DNA from: Blasia pusilla
Lineage: Eukaryota > Marchantiophyta > Marchantiopsida > Blasiales
Assembly (NCBI GenBank): GCA_050084515.1
Contig: CM114271.1
Span: 15,004,001-15,068,000, forward strand
Direction: 5' to 3'
Length of the DNA stretch: 64,000 nucleotides
Shown: positions 24,901 to 37,802 of the stretch, piece after piece
Layout: the number at the start of each line of letters is the position of its first letter
How positions within the stretch are numbered: the first letter of the stretch is position 1
Notes under the pieces: generated by a model
Databases searched by the model: none
What the model saw: the letters and a program-made list of their open reading frames with translations, nothing else
What the model was told of the DNA's origin: nothing
Translations under genes and position numbers: made by a program

Positions 24901-25658
24901 CTCTCCGAGTCGGACCTCATGAGTTCTATTCAGTTGTAAGCACCTTCTTCACCCCTCCCTCGACTAAAGCTTCTTAAAATTTCGAATTGGCTGAAGATTT
25001 GTCCTTCTAGCCCTAGATCTTCGGATGCATCTGAAACGGAGACAGATCCACAGAGCGAATTGTGATCAGAGTTATGGACTTCAATTGCAGCGAGGTGAAT
25101 CAGAGCATAGTGGCACAGGCGAGGATGATGGTGAAGGCATGGACTACCGAGTGCAGTAACGAAACCATATCCCTTCTCTGGATCCTTTTGAACACTGCGG
25201 CTGCAATGGATTTCTGTGGAAGACCAGCGCCGGAAGTAATGCCCCGCAGTTCAAATTCCCTTGCGCTTCAAATCATGTTGGTCCAATTGTCCACGTTGTT
25301 GCGCTGCACGTGTTCCGTTTGAAACCTCCATCGTAGCTCCCTCTCTCTTGAGCCTCATTGATAGAATCTGGAATCTCTCCCTCTCCCTCTCCCATTTCCG
25401 CACAGTTGCACGCACGCACTACTCTCGTCGAGAAGGAACGCTGAAGAGTTGGGGGGGGAGGCAGGCCGAGGCGGGGCTCCATGCGCTAGCGATGTCGTCG
25501 GGAATGGGGTCGAGAGAAGCTCTGGTTGCTGCGCACGCGGACACCGTTTTGGATCTCTTGCCGCACCCCCAATTTTGGGCCATGCGGTCGCTGCATGTGC
25601 ACGTCTTCTCGAGACTCCTTGGAATCGCACTTTTCCTCCCTCCCGCCACTCAGCAACG
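18967..25658 (+). CDS. DNAAF5: Dynein axonemal assembly factor 5 (DNAAF5/HEATR2), apparently 3'-truncated
   Basis: Cytoplasmic HEAT-repeat factor that helps preassemble axonemal dynein arms. Exons read as 18967-20099, 20851-20962, 21617-21781, 22033-22178, 22591-22690, 22850-22974, 23153-23233, 23842-23951, 24197-24420, 24700-24935, 25091-25235 and, less surely, 25465-25658; the phases agree throughout. Recognisable blocks include SVVSLLPYILPVISSRLP, EEVRLLLLELLHGL, YRDPNVIPIRAFYHPD, FTDTSPDIRDLAFQLMEKIG and ARILVRSCVSVM, which follow human and algal HEATR2 in order from memory. The intron after 22690 has a GC donor. About 265 hydrophilic residues precede the first HEAT block, which is unusual. 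The family continues for roughly 200-250 residues past the last exon, but no such exons were found to 64 kb. Either the copy is truncated or the 3' exons are unrecognised. Confidence 0.8.
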
Positions 25659-28600
25659 GTGCGTATGAAATTCCTCTCCTGGCCTTTTGCAGCAAGAAAA
25701 CCTTGCGAATATTACAATTTGTGTGCGGCATCATGAATCCACTTTTTTCATTGGGTGCCCCATGGGGCCATTGTTATTTTCTTCTAGCGGGTCCCGATGG
25801 GTCGCACATATTTGCACCTTATGTTCTAAGGAAGCGAATTCTGTTGGAGTCCCATGAATCTCATCCGTCCGATCAACCACGATCCGGGACAGTGGGACGG
25901 GGATCCTCGCGATGTCTTGATGACCTCGGCCGCATGGGACCGGGTCCTAACAAAAGTGTTTCTAAGTCTATTTTTTATTTCCCATGCATCGTACGGGCAT
26001 GTACGATATAATCATGAGTTTAAATTACTAGTATGGACTTGCCATGCATAAGAGGATGATTTTGAGAATCCCATATGATGTTGACAAGTGTATTTTTGTC
26101 CTCCTTCGATGATGACACAAGTGATAGAAGAGCCAAATTCACATGGTGAATTAAATTAACAGGATGTCTCTCCTCACGGGTGATTTTCAATGCATGGTAA
26201 AAGTATTATGCTAGTTAATGTTTAGGCGTTCGTTGTCGTATGCATACACACATCGCTATACAACACACATCGTCGTTATCGAATATACATGCAAACACAC
26301 AAGTTCTCAAGCTAATTCATGGTATTCACACATCATGATGATAATGTATCACAATATTTCTACTAAATCAAAATTCCTTTTTTCAGTAATGTCTTTATAT
26401 GGTGTATATTATTCTCTATCTTTCATGACAAATCATATTCATTCTTTAAATGATAGCTTCGGATTACACAAAAGGCAAAGAGGATCATAGTTTAGGGTTC
26501 AATTAAGAGATAATAAATTTTAAAGGTCTTTCTTTTCAGATATATCCATTCTATTCCCAAGTTCTCTCCATAGTAATTTTTATTTGCGGGTCACTTTTTT
26601 GGTTCTTCATATGCTAAAGAAAGTTAACTTGTTAAGAGTCACTTCCCAAAATGGGAAGTTAGTTATACTCAAAATAGTATCTTATTTGAAATAGAAGTTT
26701 TTTTTCTAAATGATTTCAAATGAACCAAAACAAAATGGAAATTTCTTCTCTCAACTTATCCGTGGTTTGAATAGGTCATCTTCCACATCTTGAGTTTATC
26801 CTTCGCTATCCTCGGAAGATAGATCTTGTTCATCTATCTTAAAGGAGGTGACATTGTCGTTAAAATATTGCATTTGATCGGTCCGCATAAAACATAACAA
26901 AAATTCAAACATTTGATGGAAATAGTTATTTTTAAGTCCATGGGAAACCTAATTGGCCTATGGGATCCCTTCCACATATGAGACGTTAACGTCACATCTG
27001 TCATAGAATCTCCAAGCAAGAATAACAAAATCTCTAGACATTTGATTAATAAGATCTCCAAGAAAAATAACCAAAAAGAAATGAGGTATAAGAGAATCTC
27101 CAAGAAAAATAAAGTTGATGAAATTTCATTCAAAGGGCCTCTAAATAAAAATAACATAAAATACTTAGGGCATTTGGTTGAGAGCGAGGATTTCTAGCTC
27201 ATCATATTGTACACGGACAATGTTCGTGTTAGCAGACATGATACTCGTAACACGCATCTGAGCCCGTCACGTAAATCCAAGCCATACCCGTTTTATGGCT
27301 CACTCAGAGCATGTGGCATATCCGCAAGGCAGGTTGTGCCCCCATTTAAGAGGCTTAGGCTCGCACACGACATGTAGGGTGGACTATGACGCGGGCTTAA
27401 GCCTGCCTGATGGAGGCCCAGCCCGCCTTAGGGACCAAAAAATGGGTACGGCCCACATCTACGCAACGGGCTCAACGAGCTCAAATGCGAGCGCGGGTAT
27501 TTTAGTGGCATGTCCGCACTTGTCCATTTTTTTTCAGCCTTGTAGCTCACATACCCATTCGATTTGTGTGTGCCTCTCTTAATCCAAGCTTGTATTTATT
27601 TCGACGTCTCAAACCTACGCGGGCCATTGGGATATTAAAAACTCGGAGGAGGAATCCATTTCTATGATTATATTAAGAAGATTCCTCCAAGAGAAATTAT
27701 ACTTTAGCCAATTATCATACTATTAAGGGCGTTAGCCCTTTACTAAGAAGCTCCGAGGGAACACAAGGTGTGAAGCCTATCATATATCCAATTATTGTTT
27801 AATTTTCCCTATACTAAACTAAGATTTGAATAGAAAAGAGATTTTTAGATAATAATTATTTTTAAAGATAAATTTAAATTTAAAAAATGAAATCCAAAAA
27901 ACCTGTTTATCTCTTTTTTATTTTCAGTTTCTTTTTTCATTTTAGAAATGAAATTTATTATTTCAAAATTTAATTTCAAGTTAATTTTGGAAGGGAAATT
28001 ACATATCACTTTAAAAATATGTCATTTAATATCCTTTTCAAGCTTTAATTGTGAGAGTTTTTTAAGAATATTTTGAAACAAACTTTGGATCAAAATGAGT
28101 GAATTTTTCTGCTAATTTAAAAATTTTGAAAACCACTCTCAAATTTGTCCAAGAATTGATGAATTCTTTTAATTTTACCCTGTTCTAAGAAAAAAAAAGG
28201 GGTAGGATTTTCATAATAATTAATTAATTATAATTAACTCAAATTCAAACATCTTCCTAGATGAAATCTTCTAGAGTCTCTTTCATTTTTTTAAAATATT
28301 TCCTCATTTTAAAATTAAAAATTATTTTTTTTCAAGGTTCATGCAAACGAAATTTAAAGTTTAGTTTTGAGGGGAACTTATTTTTTCTTTTGGGAAAACA
28401 AGAAAGGATAATGAGATAGTAATGGGAAAAGAATTATTCTTCAAAATAAAGGAAGAAAAATTATTTCTATATTATTTTAACTTTCAAGTTAGATTGGGGA
28501 AAAAATTAATCCCTCTTTTGGGAAAAAATTCATCAAAAGAAGTGATTTTATTTTATTTTAAAATCAATAAAGGAAAACCTATGAAAAATTGTCGTGAGCC

Positions 28601-29668
28601 AAGTTAGATGTAATAAAAAAAAATTTGATCCCTTTTTTCATTTTTTTTTAAATTAAACTTTATTCATCGTGTGTTCTCTATTTTCACATTATCTTCCTCC
28701 ATATGCAAGTTTTTTCATTCCCAATCATCCTACCCTAAGTCACCCAGTGCATCGCGCGAGCAATAAATATCTACTGTATTAAATGTATGATTCCAAACAT
28801 TTTCAAATTTTTTAGAATAAAATCTTGATCTTTTTAATAATATTAATAAAATTTTGATAGAGAAAATTGATATTTATTAAAGACTAAGACTGTTTTCTTT
28901 AATCCACTTTTCAATTTTATTTAGATGAGATTTTTATTTTCTTTGATTAAAACGCCTTTAAAGTTCTAACTATCAATCTTACTTTGGTCGTCATCTATTT
29001 ATTAAAATTTTAAGGATATTACATATCACATAATTTAAAGTAGTATTTTGTTGAAAAACGTGACTTCCATCATGATATCATGTTGGCATGATATTTATAC
29101 TTACATATTGAATGTTTAATTTCTTTAAATTGCAAATCCTAAACCTATGGTTGCCAAAGAGTTCATCGTTTTCCACTATCGCTTTGGCCTTAGTCATGTA
29201 TTCTACATCCATTATCGCTAATAGATCTATCTTAGTACTCCTCCTTCCAATATCAAGGTTTCATGGAAACAAACTTGTCTGGCTTATATATCCAATGGCT
29301 TCTCCGTACGGTTTTTTTTTAGTACCCTAATGGTCTATGTAGGCTCGGGACACTCGAATGTGTGAGGGAAGGGATCGAATGAGTGTGGGGCTACGAGAGC
29401 TCTTCGGGCCCGCATGGAGTCTATGAAGGCCCGCATTTCTCATGCGGGTCTACTGCAAGCCCTAAGCCCACCCTCTACAAGCCCTTCAGGCTCAGTGGGA
29501 GCCTCGAGCCCACCCTTTGCGGGTCTATTGGAGGTTGGTACGTGCCAATCAGGCTCGATGTAAGCCTTCACAAGCTAGATGCAAGTATGAAATGGGTGGG
29601 AAGAATAGGTGATGGATCGCTGGATTGGATGGAGATTGGTTGAGCCCAAATATGGGCCGCAAGAACTT

Positions 29669-29718
29669 GGGCCTGCACGGATATGTCTATCCCTAGGACG
29701 GACATAAATCTATGGACA
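29669..29718. repeat. Dispersed GGACATAA/GGACA-rich repeat, copy A
   Basis: About 50 bp here match 32365-32414 closely. Both run GGGYCYGCACGGAYATGTC, a CCYTAGGAYGGACATAA segment and TCYATGGACA, where Y marks the few differing bases. The sequence is rich in short palindromes such as GGACATGTCC. Confidence 0.75.
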
Positions 29719-31176
29719 TTGACTTTTCCTATGTGCAACCTTGTCCAAGATTGATCATGTATTTTGTATAGTTGGAGAATTTCCACGTATTGCTTTTTTC
29801 TTTCACGAGTAAGAATATCAAATCATGAGTAAGATTCAATAAAGAAATAATTCTAGAAAGACTCTTAAATTATTGCATTTGGAAAGGATAATTTTTTAGC
29901 ATCATACTCTTTGTACAAAATTTTAAAATTTCACAAAAGTTGTATGTGTTTTCTTGCCCATTCTATTCTTACTAATAACACATTAATCTTGATTGAAAGA
30001 TTAGTCTAACCATATTTGGTTGATTTAAGGCATTGTAAGGATAGATTTGTGAAATATAAATAAGAAATTCATTGTTGACTCAACCATGGTTCTTTCTTGA
30101 AGAGGTTTCATGCAATTAGATGTTGAGATCCCATTTCATTATTTTTTATGATCTCAAGTCATTATTGATTTTTCCATACTTATTCATGTGTGTAAAGCTT
30201 CTTTTATATTCAGGATTTTTCGGCTTCTCAAGTGGTTTGGATTGGGCTCTTCAAACATAGAAATAAAACTAAGGTGACTCTTGCTCCTATCTCCCCAATC
30301 ATGCATTTGGATTTATGACATTACAAGCGTTGGACTTTCCAAAATATGACTACACATGAATAATTCCTCTTAATAAAATAATGATTAAAAAATGATATAT
30401 ATATATATAAACTTTAGATTAGATTATTTTTCCATCGCCTAATATGTTCTATTCTAGGTAGATCAAGATCAATTGTAATTTTGGAATCATAGATACAAAC
30501 CTTAAAATTTGAGATTATCTGTAGAAAATCTCATCGTTGAATGGCATACAAATACATAGAATTTGCTCTTAAAATAACACTAGATTAATCCAAAAAAAAG
30601 AAACACTTGATGGAAATTACCAACTCAAGTAGTTTCATTATATGACTTTTGATTCTCATCTTAACAAACCACTTTAGGAATACTACTTGTATGCATGAAA
30701 AGTGGATTCCTCCAAAATAATATTAACAAATTGGTTATCTTGCTTCTTATTTAAAAATATAATTTCCACTCTCGACACACCATCTCAAGTGCATACTTGA
30801 ATAGGTATCATCCCAATTATGTCAACGGGGCTCATAATGGAGCAACATATGTATTTCATCACACTTTCTATTGAATCTTGGGAGGACTCCTAATGAACAA
30901 AATATTAGCATGTTGTGTATTGAATGTGGATGATTGTAATAGAAAGGCATGGGTATTTTACTCTCTATATGGAACTGATTTTTTTGGTTGAAAATATCGA
31001 ATAATATGATTTGGCATGTCATCTTGCTAGTAAAATCCAAAATTCATATGGCCATACTTTGGTTTATCTTGCATCTTTCCATTATTATATCAAAACCAAA
31101 AAGCTTGAAATTTCTGAGGGATATCCATATAAAATTCTCTCCTTTATGATTAATTTATTGTTGAATACATATTGAA

Positions 31177-31569
31177 TTGTCTCAAAAGCTCACTTATTTT
31201 GAATGTCAAAACTATAGGTTGGTGCATGCGATCAAGGACATGATGATCACAACACAACACAATGAGAAGGAAAACAAGATTGGCCCTGCAACAACTATGC
31301 TACCCGAATTGGAGGAAGGCATAGTTGAAGTTCTAGAGTACTTCTTCATCCCTTTCATGGAGCAATTGCAAGAGTCACATAAAGGAGGAACCCTACAAGA
31401 GCCTATCTTTGTAGCATTGTCTCATATCATGCATCATCATTCCATCAATATTCCCCGACCTCTTATTACAAGGATTTGTGAGTTCCAAGGATTTCTCAAA
31501 AGGGAGCTCGAGCATGAATGGCATGATAGACTAGACAAAACACCCTCACTCAAGAAACACATCGGATGA
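31177..31569 (+). CDS. Hypothetical 130-codon open frame
   Basis: An open frame of 130 codons in otherwise AT-rich DNA. The product would be soluble, with an acidic middle and a helical-looking C-terminal half. No domain, signal or membrane segment is recognised and there are no neighbours to suggest a role. It could be an exon, an old transposon fragment or chance. Confidence 0.2.
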   Translation: MSQKLTYFECQNYRLVHAIKDMMITTQHNEKENKIGPATTMLPELEEGIVEVLEYFFIPFMEQLQESHKGGTLQEPIFVALSHIMHHHSINIPRPLITRICEFQGFLKRELEHEWHDRLDKTPSLKKHIG

Positions 31570-32364
31570 GCTTTCTTGTCAAGAACCTTACCATTTATAA
31601 AAATCAATAAATAATTTTACTTCTCTTCAGTGAATTTTGTGGCTTAAGCACTCCATATCGTTTTCTCTTTGAAAGAATTCTTATGATAGTAAGTAGTGAG
31701 GCTTTAATTCCTTACCAATCTACTAAGCAAAATATCTATGAATTCTATTTATGTATTTGGAATCACATTTAAGCTCAATGACTTCTATATACATATGGGT
31801 CCTATCTTAAGAAAGTCTTATTATCTCTATAAGCAAGTTATTTATTAAAAAAATACAAAACTTCCTCCCTTGCTTTGAATATGATAGCTTGACAAAGCTA
31901 ATCTAAAGGATCACTCAACTTGCTTATGGAGACCATACCTTCATCCATGTTTCATAAAATCATGCCATCTTGAACTTTTCACATAAGGACTTCATTTTTC
32001 TCAAATGAAATATTGAAAATTTTCACAAAAGCCTTACAAAAGAGTCCAATTTTCATAACTAAATCTTTGATAAATTTTGGATATAATTAATCTTTCATCC
32101 CAAACCTAGAAAATGTGCAATGCCAAGAACTAGGTAGAAATACTAGTATTGATGATAAGAGATGTGAGAGAACGATGGATGATTCTTAATGGATCTAGAG
32201 TTTATGGGATATTCACTATCATGGCCTTCGGATTCATGTAATGGACAAAGACTGCATCTGCGGACATGTCCATGTCTGTGGACTTATGTATGTCATATAG
32301 AAGTATTTGTCCATGTGGGCCTCATCTCCCCCTTATGGTATGCAGGCTCATGGAGCCCACAATT

Positions 32365-32414
32365 GGGTCCGCACGGACATGTCCGTCCTTAGGATGGACA
32401 TAAGTCCATGGACA
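32365..32414. repeat. Dispersed GGACATAA/GGACA-rich repeat, copy B
   Basis: Second copy of the unit at 29669. Related degenerate GGACATGTCC and GTCCATGGAC pieces occur at 32255-32290 and 32585-32640, so the neighbourhood holds a family of these short palindromic motifs. Confidence 0.75.
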
Positions 32415-32751
32415 CGAACTTTGTTCTCATCCCCCTCCCCCCACTTGCCTTCGTGATCCTTGTTTTCTCCTTTTTTTTCCTCCTTCCACCTCTACTCCCT
32501 CTTCCCTTATTGCCCTATCCATTCTTGCACTGCCTTCCACCATAAATTATAAGTGTAGGCCCCACCTTTTGCAAGTCATGTCCTAGGACATGTCTAAATT
32601 TTTTCTATCCATGTCTGTTTTAGGAACGGACTTGTCTATTTTTTGTGCAACCATGGGAATGGAGTTTTGATATATAGGTTTCTTCATGTGATTCAAAAAT
32701 ATTTTTGTTTATGTGTTCGTGATTTTAGTAAAGGATTTCCCTTCCTTCTAA

Positions 32752-32795
32752 TCTATATTATTATTGGAGTGCCTTTTTGATTTGCAAACATTGTC
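32752..32795 (+). mobile_element. Partial Helitron-like 5' end
   Basis: TCTATATTATTATTGGAGTG followed by CCTTTTTGATTTGCAAACA matches the starts at 18481 and 62757. The match ends after about 40 bp, so this is a fragment or a different family member sharing only its terminus. Confidence 0.4.
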
Positions 32796-34022
32796 ACGAC
32801 TGTTAGGATAGACCGGAGAGATCTAGTAGAGCGCCTTTGGAGATACAAGATGACAACCTTAAGAGGTCAAGGATGACCTACTGAGGCCACGTGTAACCTG
32901 AGAGAGCAGGTTTCCCTTCGTTTCGGCTCATTTGGAGCCATTTTTAGGAACTTACTATTTGGAGTAAGTTTCCATTTGGAATATAGTCGACTTTCCACTT
33001 TGGGAACTGGCCCTTGACTCGCTACAGTAGGTCAAGAGCCAAGGAGGTGACCTACAAGCATAGGTTACCGAGGAGAGAACTTGGGAGAGGGAAGGGGGTA
33101 TACCTCCAAGAGACAGAGCTTAAGAGCTCATTCTCTCTTTGTTGAACCTCTTGGCATGAGGCGACAGAACTATGGCCCTCCTTGCCTTGTATATGTAATC
33201 CAAGCCTCTCATGAGGAGAGTGGGTTTGGTTTGACATGAGAGAGAGTGCACACCATGGAGAGGTTGGTGTGAGATGTGTTGAGAGATCTACTTGATTTAC
33301 AAAGATAGAAAATGAGTAAGTGAGAGTTTCAATGGAAGAGCTTGCTGGTCACTTGCTGTTGTTGCAGGTTGGGGACCGTAGTCCTCGTTTAGCGGCTCAT
33401 GGGAGTGCTCACCGTAGCAAGGGAGGCTTTGGTTGTGCTTTGTGGTTGCCATTTTTTTGTGTGAGAGAATGGCGCGCGGAAGCGCTGCCCAATTTTTTAT
33501 AGGGATTGAGTATTGGGGCGATTTGCCCCATGCCAATGCTCTTGGGAGTACCGTGTAGCTTGCTCATTTATGTGTGCACAAGTTTCCAGTTTTTGTTAGA
33601 AGGAATCAGCGCGGAAGCGTTGCCAAGTTTTGCGTAAGAGAAAGAGACGTTGGGCTGCACTACAATCCCCATCAGTTTTTGGTGGAAGATTGAATGGAGA
33701 AACCAATTGATGAATTTGTAGATCGGGAAGCTGTGCAGGCTATGGAAGAAACAGTGTGCAATTTTGAGTTGGGAGCACAAAGTTGTGGTTGATTGAGCAA
33801 GCTCCCATAGCCACCGTGCTATCGTGTGAGTGAAATTTTCAATTTTCTTTGTTAACTCCTTGAGTGAGGGGTAGAAAATTAAAGATCTTTTATTTCGGTG
33901 GACCAGACAAGTGAAGTTGTCATTGGGAGCTAGAAGTTGAGTGAAAAAATAAATAAATTGAGAAGAGTTGGGAACCGCCACGTCCTTTGTTGACACCGTA
34001 GTCACTTAGTCCGCCATTCTGG

Positions 34023-34030
34023 TTTGGGAG
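34023..34030. repeat. Left target-site duplication of the hAT element
   Basis: TTTGGGAG immediately before the left terminus is repeated exactly at 38338-38345 after the right terminus. Eight base pairs is the length typical of the hAT superfamily. Confidence 0.95.
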
Positions 34031-34520
34031 CAAGGCTCGGACAGTACCGGCATCCTTTGTAAGGCTGCCGGCAGAAATCGAGATTTCCCGATGGCTCGGA
34101 CCCAGGCTCGGGGACAAAACCGAAGAGGGAAGAGGTAGCGCCGGTAGGGAGCTGCTTCAAGTCATGAACGCCGGCCAGCTTGAGGAAACCGGTTGGACTT
34201 TCCCGGCAGTGTAACCGGGACTTGTTGAATCTTCCAGGCATTTTCCGACCGGGGGAAGGAGGTGCCAGGGCCCAACAGGTGTCAAGAGGGTAGTGGATAA
34301 GGGGGGGAGTGTGCAAGGTTCATCCAACCGTCCCTTCTAGGGTGCGGATGATCGGACGGCAGTTCACATTTGGCAAGTTGGCACTTCGGGACTTGGGAGT
34401 CGGGAGAGAGGGAGGCAGGGGAGTAGGGGTCGACTGTGCTCGAGGCATTCGCAACTCATTTATGCTCTCTCCTCCATGAATCCTGAATGCTCGTGGCCGC
34501 GTCCCCGCTTACTCTTGCAG

Positions 34521-34800
34521 CCCTGCTCGTCGTCGTCTTGGGCGCCTTGTTGCTCGTCGTCGTCTTGGGCGCCCTGTTGCTGGTTGCTCGGTGTGCTTAA
34601 CCACAGGAGTCCTCGTTGCTGGTTGCTCGGTGTGATGAATGCTAAAAGCTCTCTCTCCTCGAGTCCTCAGGGTGACACCATCCTCGGCGCCTCGTTGCTT
34701 GCTCGTCCTCGGCGCCTCCTTGCTCGCTCGTCCTCGGCGCCTCGTTGCTCACTCGTCCTCGGCGCCTCGTTACTAGCTCATCATTGTCTTTACTCCTCAC
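34521..34800. repeat. GGCGCC-rich minisatellite in the left arm of the hAT element
   Basis: Two related series of short repeats: CTCGTCGTCGTCTTGGGCGCC twice near 34.53-34.58 kb (19-21-bp unit with slight variation), then CTCGTCCTCGGCGCCTCGTT-type units at least four times at 34.68-34.77 kb. GGTTGCTCGGTGTG is also duplicated (34.59 and 34.63 kb). Confidence 0.8.
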
Positions 34801-35425
34801 TGCTCTCAACGCTCATTGTCGTGATTGCTTGGTTCTTATTATGTTTGCTCAATGCTGTATTGCTCTCGCTGCTCAGTCGCTAATTCACGCTGCTCCATGC
34901 TGCGCAGTTGTAAAGCTTGCCAACCACCGCATCGTAGGTGAAAAAAAGTGGAAGAAATCGGCTGTCGGACACACCTCATCGAGTTCCGGGAGTTGGACAG
35001 GCGAGTGTAACTCACTCTGAGTCTCAGATGCTCATCCAAGCCTCATCCCTGCTGTGAGGACTCAGGATTTGGGACTCGGGAGAGAGTTGGGGAGTGGGGA
35101 CTCGGTCCTCAATCCTCATGTGCTCGATATTGCACCTCATTCTTGTGCCATTGCAATTCGGGAGAAGCCCGCACACACTGCATTCTCCTCCTACTCGCCG
35201 CTTGCTTATTTTCCTGTATTCTCTCAGGAGTTAGGGAGTTGGGGCCCGAGGGAGTAGGGGTCAGGGACTTGGGTTTTCGTTGCACTCTTGTAGCTTGTCG
35301 TTGTCGCTCTTTGTTGAAGTTCTGGGAGCCTTTCATTGGTTCTGTAACTTCTGTAAACCCTTGAAACCGTATGAGCCTAAACCCTTTACAAAGGGTTTCA
35401 AAGTAGTGAACTCTCAAAGTCCCTT

Positions 35426-37695
35426 ATGGAGGATATTTCAGCCAACAATGCATCTAGGGGTAAGAGACAAAAATCCCTTACTGATATGGGATTTATGAAG
35501 AGGACTGTCAGTGAACCAGCAGCAGAAACCAACTCATGTGAGGAGATAGATTCTCCTTCAGATCTTGCCTCTTCAAAGATTGAAGAGAACAATAGGCTTT
35601 GGAAAGACTCTTGGTATCAAGCTTTTGAATGGATTCAATTTGAGCCTCACACGGGGAGGGTATTCTGTAAAGTGTGCAAGGACTCAGGAGGGAAATCTGT
35701 ATTTGCCACATCCGGAGCCATCAATGTGAAGATTTCTGCCTTCAGAGACCATGGTAAATCCAAGGAACATAAAAAAAACTGGCTTGGGCTCAGTATAGTG
35801 GTAGAAAAACTCTACAGAAAGCTATTGCAAGCACCAATAGAAACTGTGATTTAGTGGTGCTTAATCTTTTTTGAGGAGCATACTTCATGGCTAAGTATAA
35901 TATTGCATTTTCTTCATTCCCTGGTCTCTGTACATTACTCAAATCTGGATCTATGATGCTCACAAAATCGATGTATCAGGATGACAAGACATGTGCACAT
36001 ATGAGAACATGTATTAGTTTAGTAATTCAAAGATTGCTTCTAGCTAGGGTTAGACTTAGTCCCTTTTACGGAATAATGGTAGATGAATCCACTGACATAT
36101 CAGTAATAGGACACCTTGTTGCCTTTGTCACTTACCTTGATGAAGGTCAAGTGTGCACCTCCTTCTTAGGATTGATCAAGGTTGAGAATAAGGATGCCGA
36201 GTCCATTTCATATTGTTTAGTATCCTTACTTAGGGAATGGGAATTGAATTTTGAGAAGATGTTTGGTTTTGGGTCTAATGGGGCCAACACTATGGTAGGT
36301 AGTAGGAATGGGGTAAGTGCCCGTTTGAAGAGGAATGTTAACCCTTACATGACAAGCGTCCAATGTGTGGCACACCGGACAAACTTAGCTGCTCTTGCAG
36401 CAGCAAAGAGCCCAGGGTGCAAGGAACTTAGTGATGAGGTGGATAACATTTTGAATTCTGTTGCATTTTATTTCAAGAAGATTTCTAAGAGGAAGTCTGG
36501 TCTCTCTTCTCTACAAGAGGAGCTAAACGATTCTAGGAAAGTCATGAAACGGTATCAGAAGGTCAGATGGCTTAGCAGGTGGCAAGCCGTTACCTCTTTA
36601 TGTGATAGTTTAGAATCGGTCATGGTCTACTTCTCTACTGTGAATCCGAGGGAAGATGATGGGGTAGCTTCACATCTTCTAAAGAGGTTAAAGTCCTTCA
36701 AAATGATTTACATTTTATACTTTCTGGCTGACATCCTTCATTCTATGGCAATGTTGGGCAAGTTATTCGAGATGAAGTTTGTTGATATATCTAGCGTTGC
36801 TTCTATTGTTTAGACTGAGATAGCACATGTTAGAATGAATTATGTACATGAAAGTGTAGATATGAATGCCTATCTCATTTCTCAGTCTAGCGGTTTTAAT
36901 CTCCTTCCGAACTATGGTCCTACTGATGGATATCTGCAGCGCTTGCAATCAGAGATAAGGGGTTCTTTCTTTCATTCAATCCAAATGGATAGGGATATGA
37001 CAGGAAAGGATTTAGAAGAAGATGTTTTTTTCCAAAGGAATTTTGCTGAGGCGATATGTGTAGCTTTGCAAGAAAGGTTTGAAGACAATAACATCATTGG
37101 AGGTTTTAAGATCCTCAATCCATCCCAAATGCCTTCTACCATATCCAGTTTAAGAGATTGGGGTGTGAGAGACTTGGAAATGTTGAGCTCTTTCTATGGA
37201 CAGGAAAAAAGCTTGCATGGCAGGGTGAAAAAGCCTATTCTAGATGGTGCAGCCCTCAAGAATGAATTTTTGGCCTTCAAGATTCAGGCCTTGACAGAAT
37301 GGAAGGAGAAGTCCTTCAAGGACTTATGGTGTATGGTAAGTGGTAGTCCGATCCTGAAGGCTAAGTATGCTAATCTCTGTATTTTAGGTGATATAGCTAG
37401 AGTCCAATGTGTATCAACACCATCATGTGAGAGAGCTTTTAGCATTCAGAATGTCATTAAGAATAGGTTAAGAAATATCTTAACCTCTTATCACTTGGAA
37501 GCTTTGCTGAGGGTTAATATGGAGGGTCCAAATGAGAATTTTGATGTGGATAAGGTCCTCATTTCTGCTATGGACACATGGAAACAGTCAAAGGAATATA
37601 GATTTGTATATGCTAATCGAGAGTTGTACATTGTTCCTCCCGTTGTACTTGAAGCTGCTGAGGAAGGTGAGCTTAACCCTAACCTTTCATCCTAG
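35426..37695 (+). pseudogene. hAT transposase, broken by one frameshift and one stop
   Basis: Frame one (35426-35854) holds a TTF/BED-like zinc finger region: WIQFEPHTGRVFCKVC, then SAFRDHGKSKEH. A frame change near 35.86 kb leads to 35887-36813, with FYGIMVDESTDIS (first catalytic Asp block) and CVAHRTNLAA (the Cys-His block of hAT enzymes). A single TAG at 36811 separates this from 36835-37695, which carries the C-terminal hAT dimerisation region with TPSCERAFSIQNVIKNRLR. The overall form resembles the ZNF862-like/DUF4371 branch of hAT. Few disabling changes suggest recent death. The missing link between the first two frames could also be a short intron. Confidence 0.9.
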
Positions 37696-37802
37696 TTTCT
37701 CTATGACTTCATTTCATTTTGCAAATGCTTTTACTAGTTATTTATTTTCTATAGTCAAACCCCTCCTACAAAGAAAGTTCATTTTATGAATACTCCTTGT
37801 AG

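Larger units (their letters stand above)
25659..34022. other. AT-rich intergenic DNA with dispersed repeat fragments
   Basis: No gene is recognised in more than 8 kb. The region is strongly AT-rich between 26 and 33 kb, with GC-richer islands at about 27.3-27.5, 29.35-29.7 and 32.2-32.4 kb. Fragments such as CATGCATCGTACGGGCATG (about 25982) recall hairpins near Helitron 3' ends. From 32.8 to 34.0 kb composition is more balanced, and this stretch forms the left flank of the hAT insertion. Confidence 0.6.
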
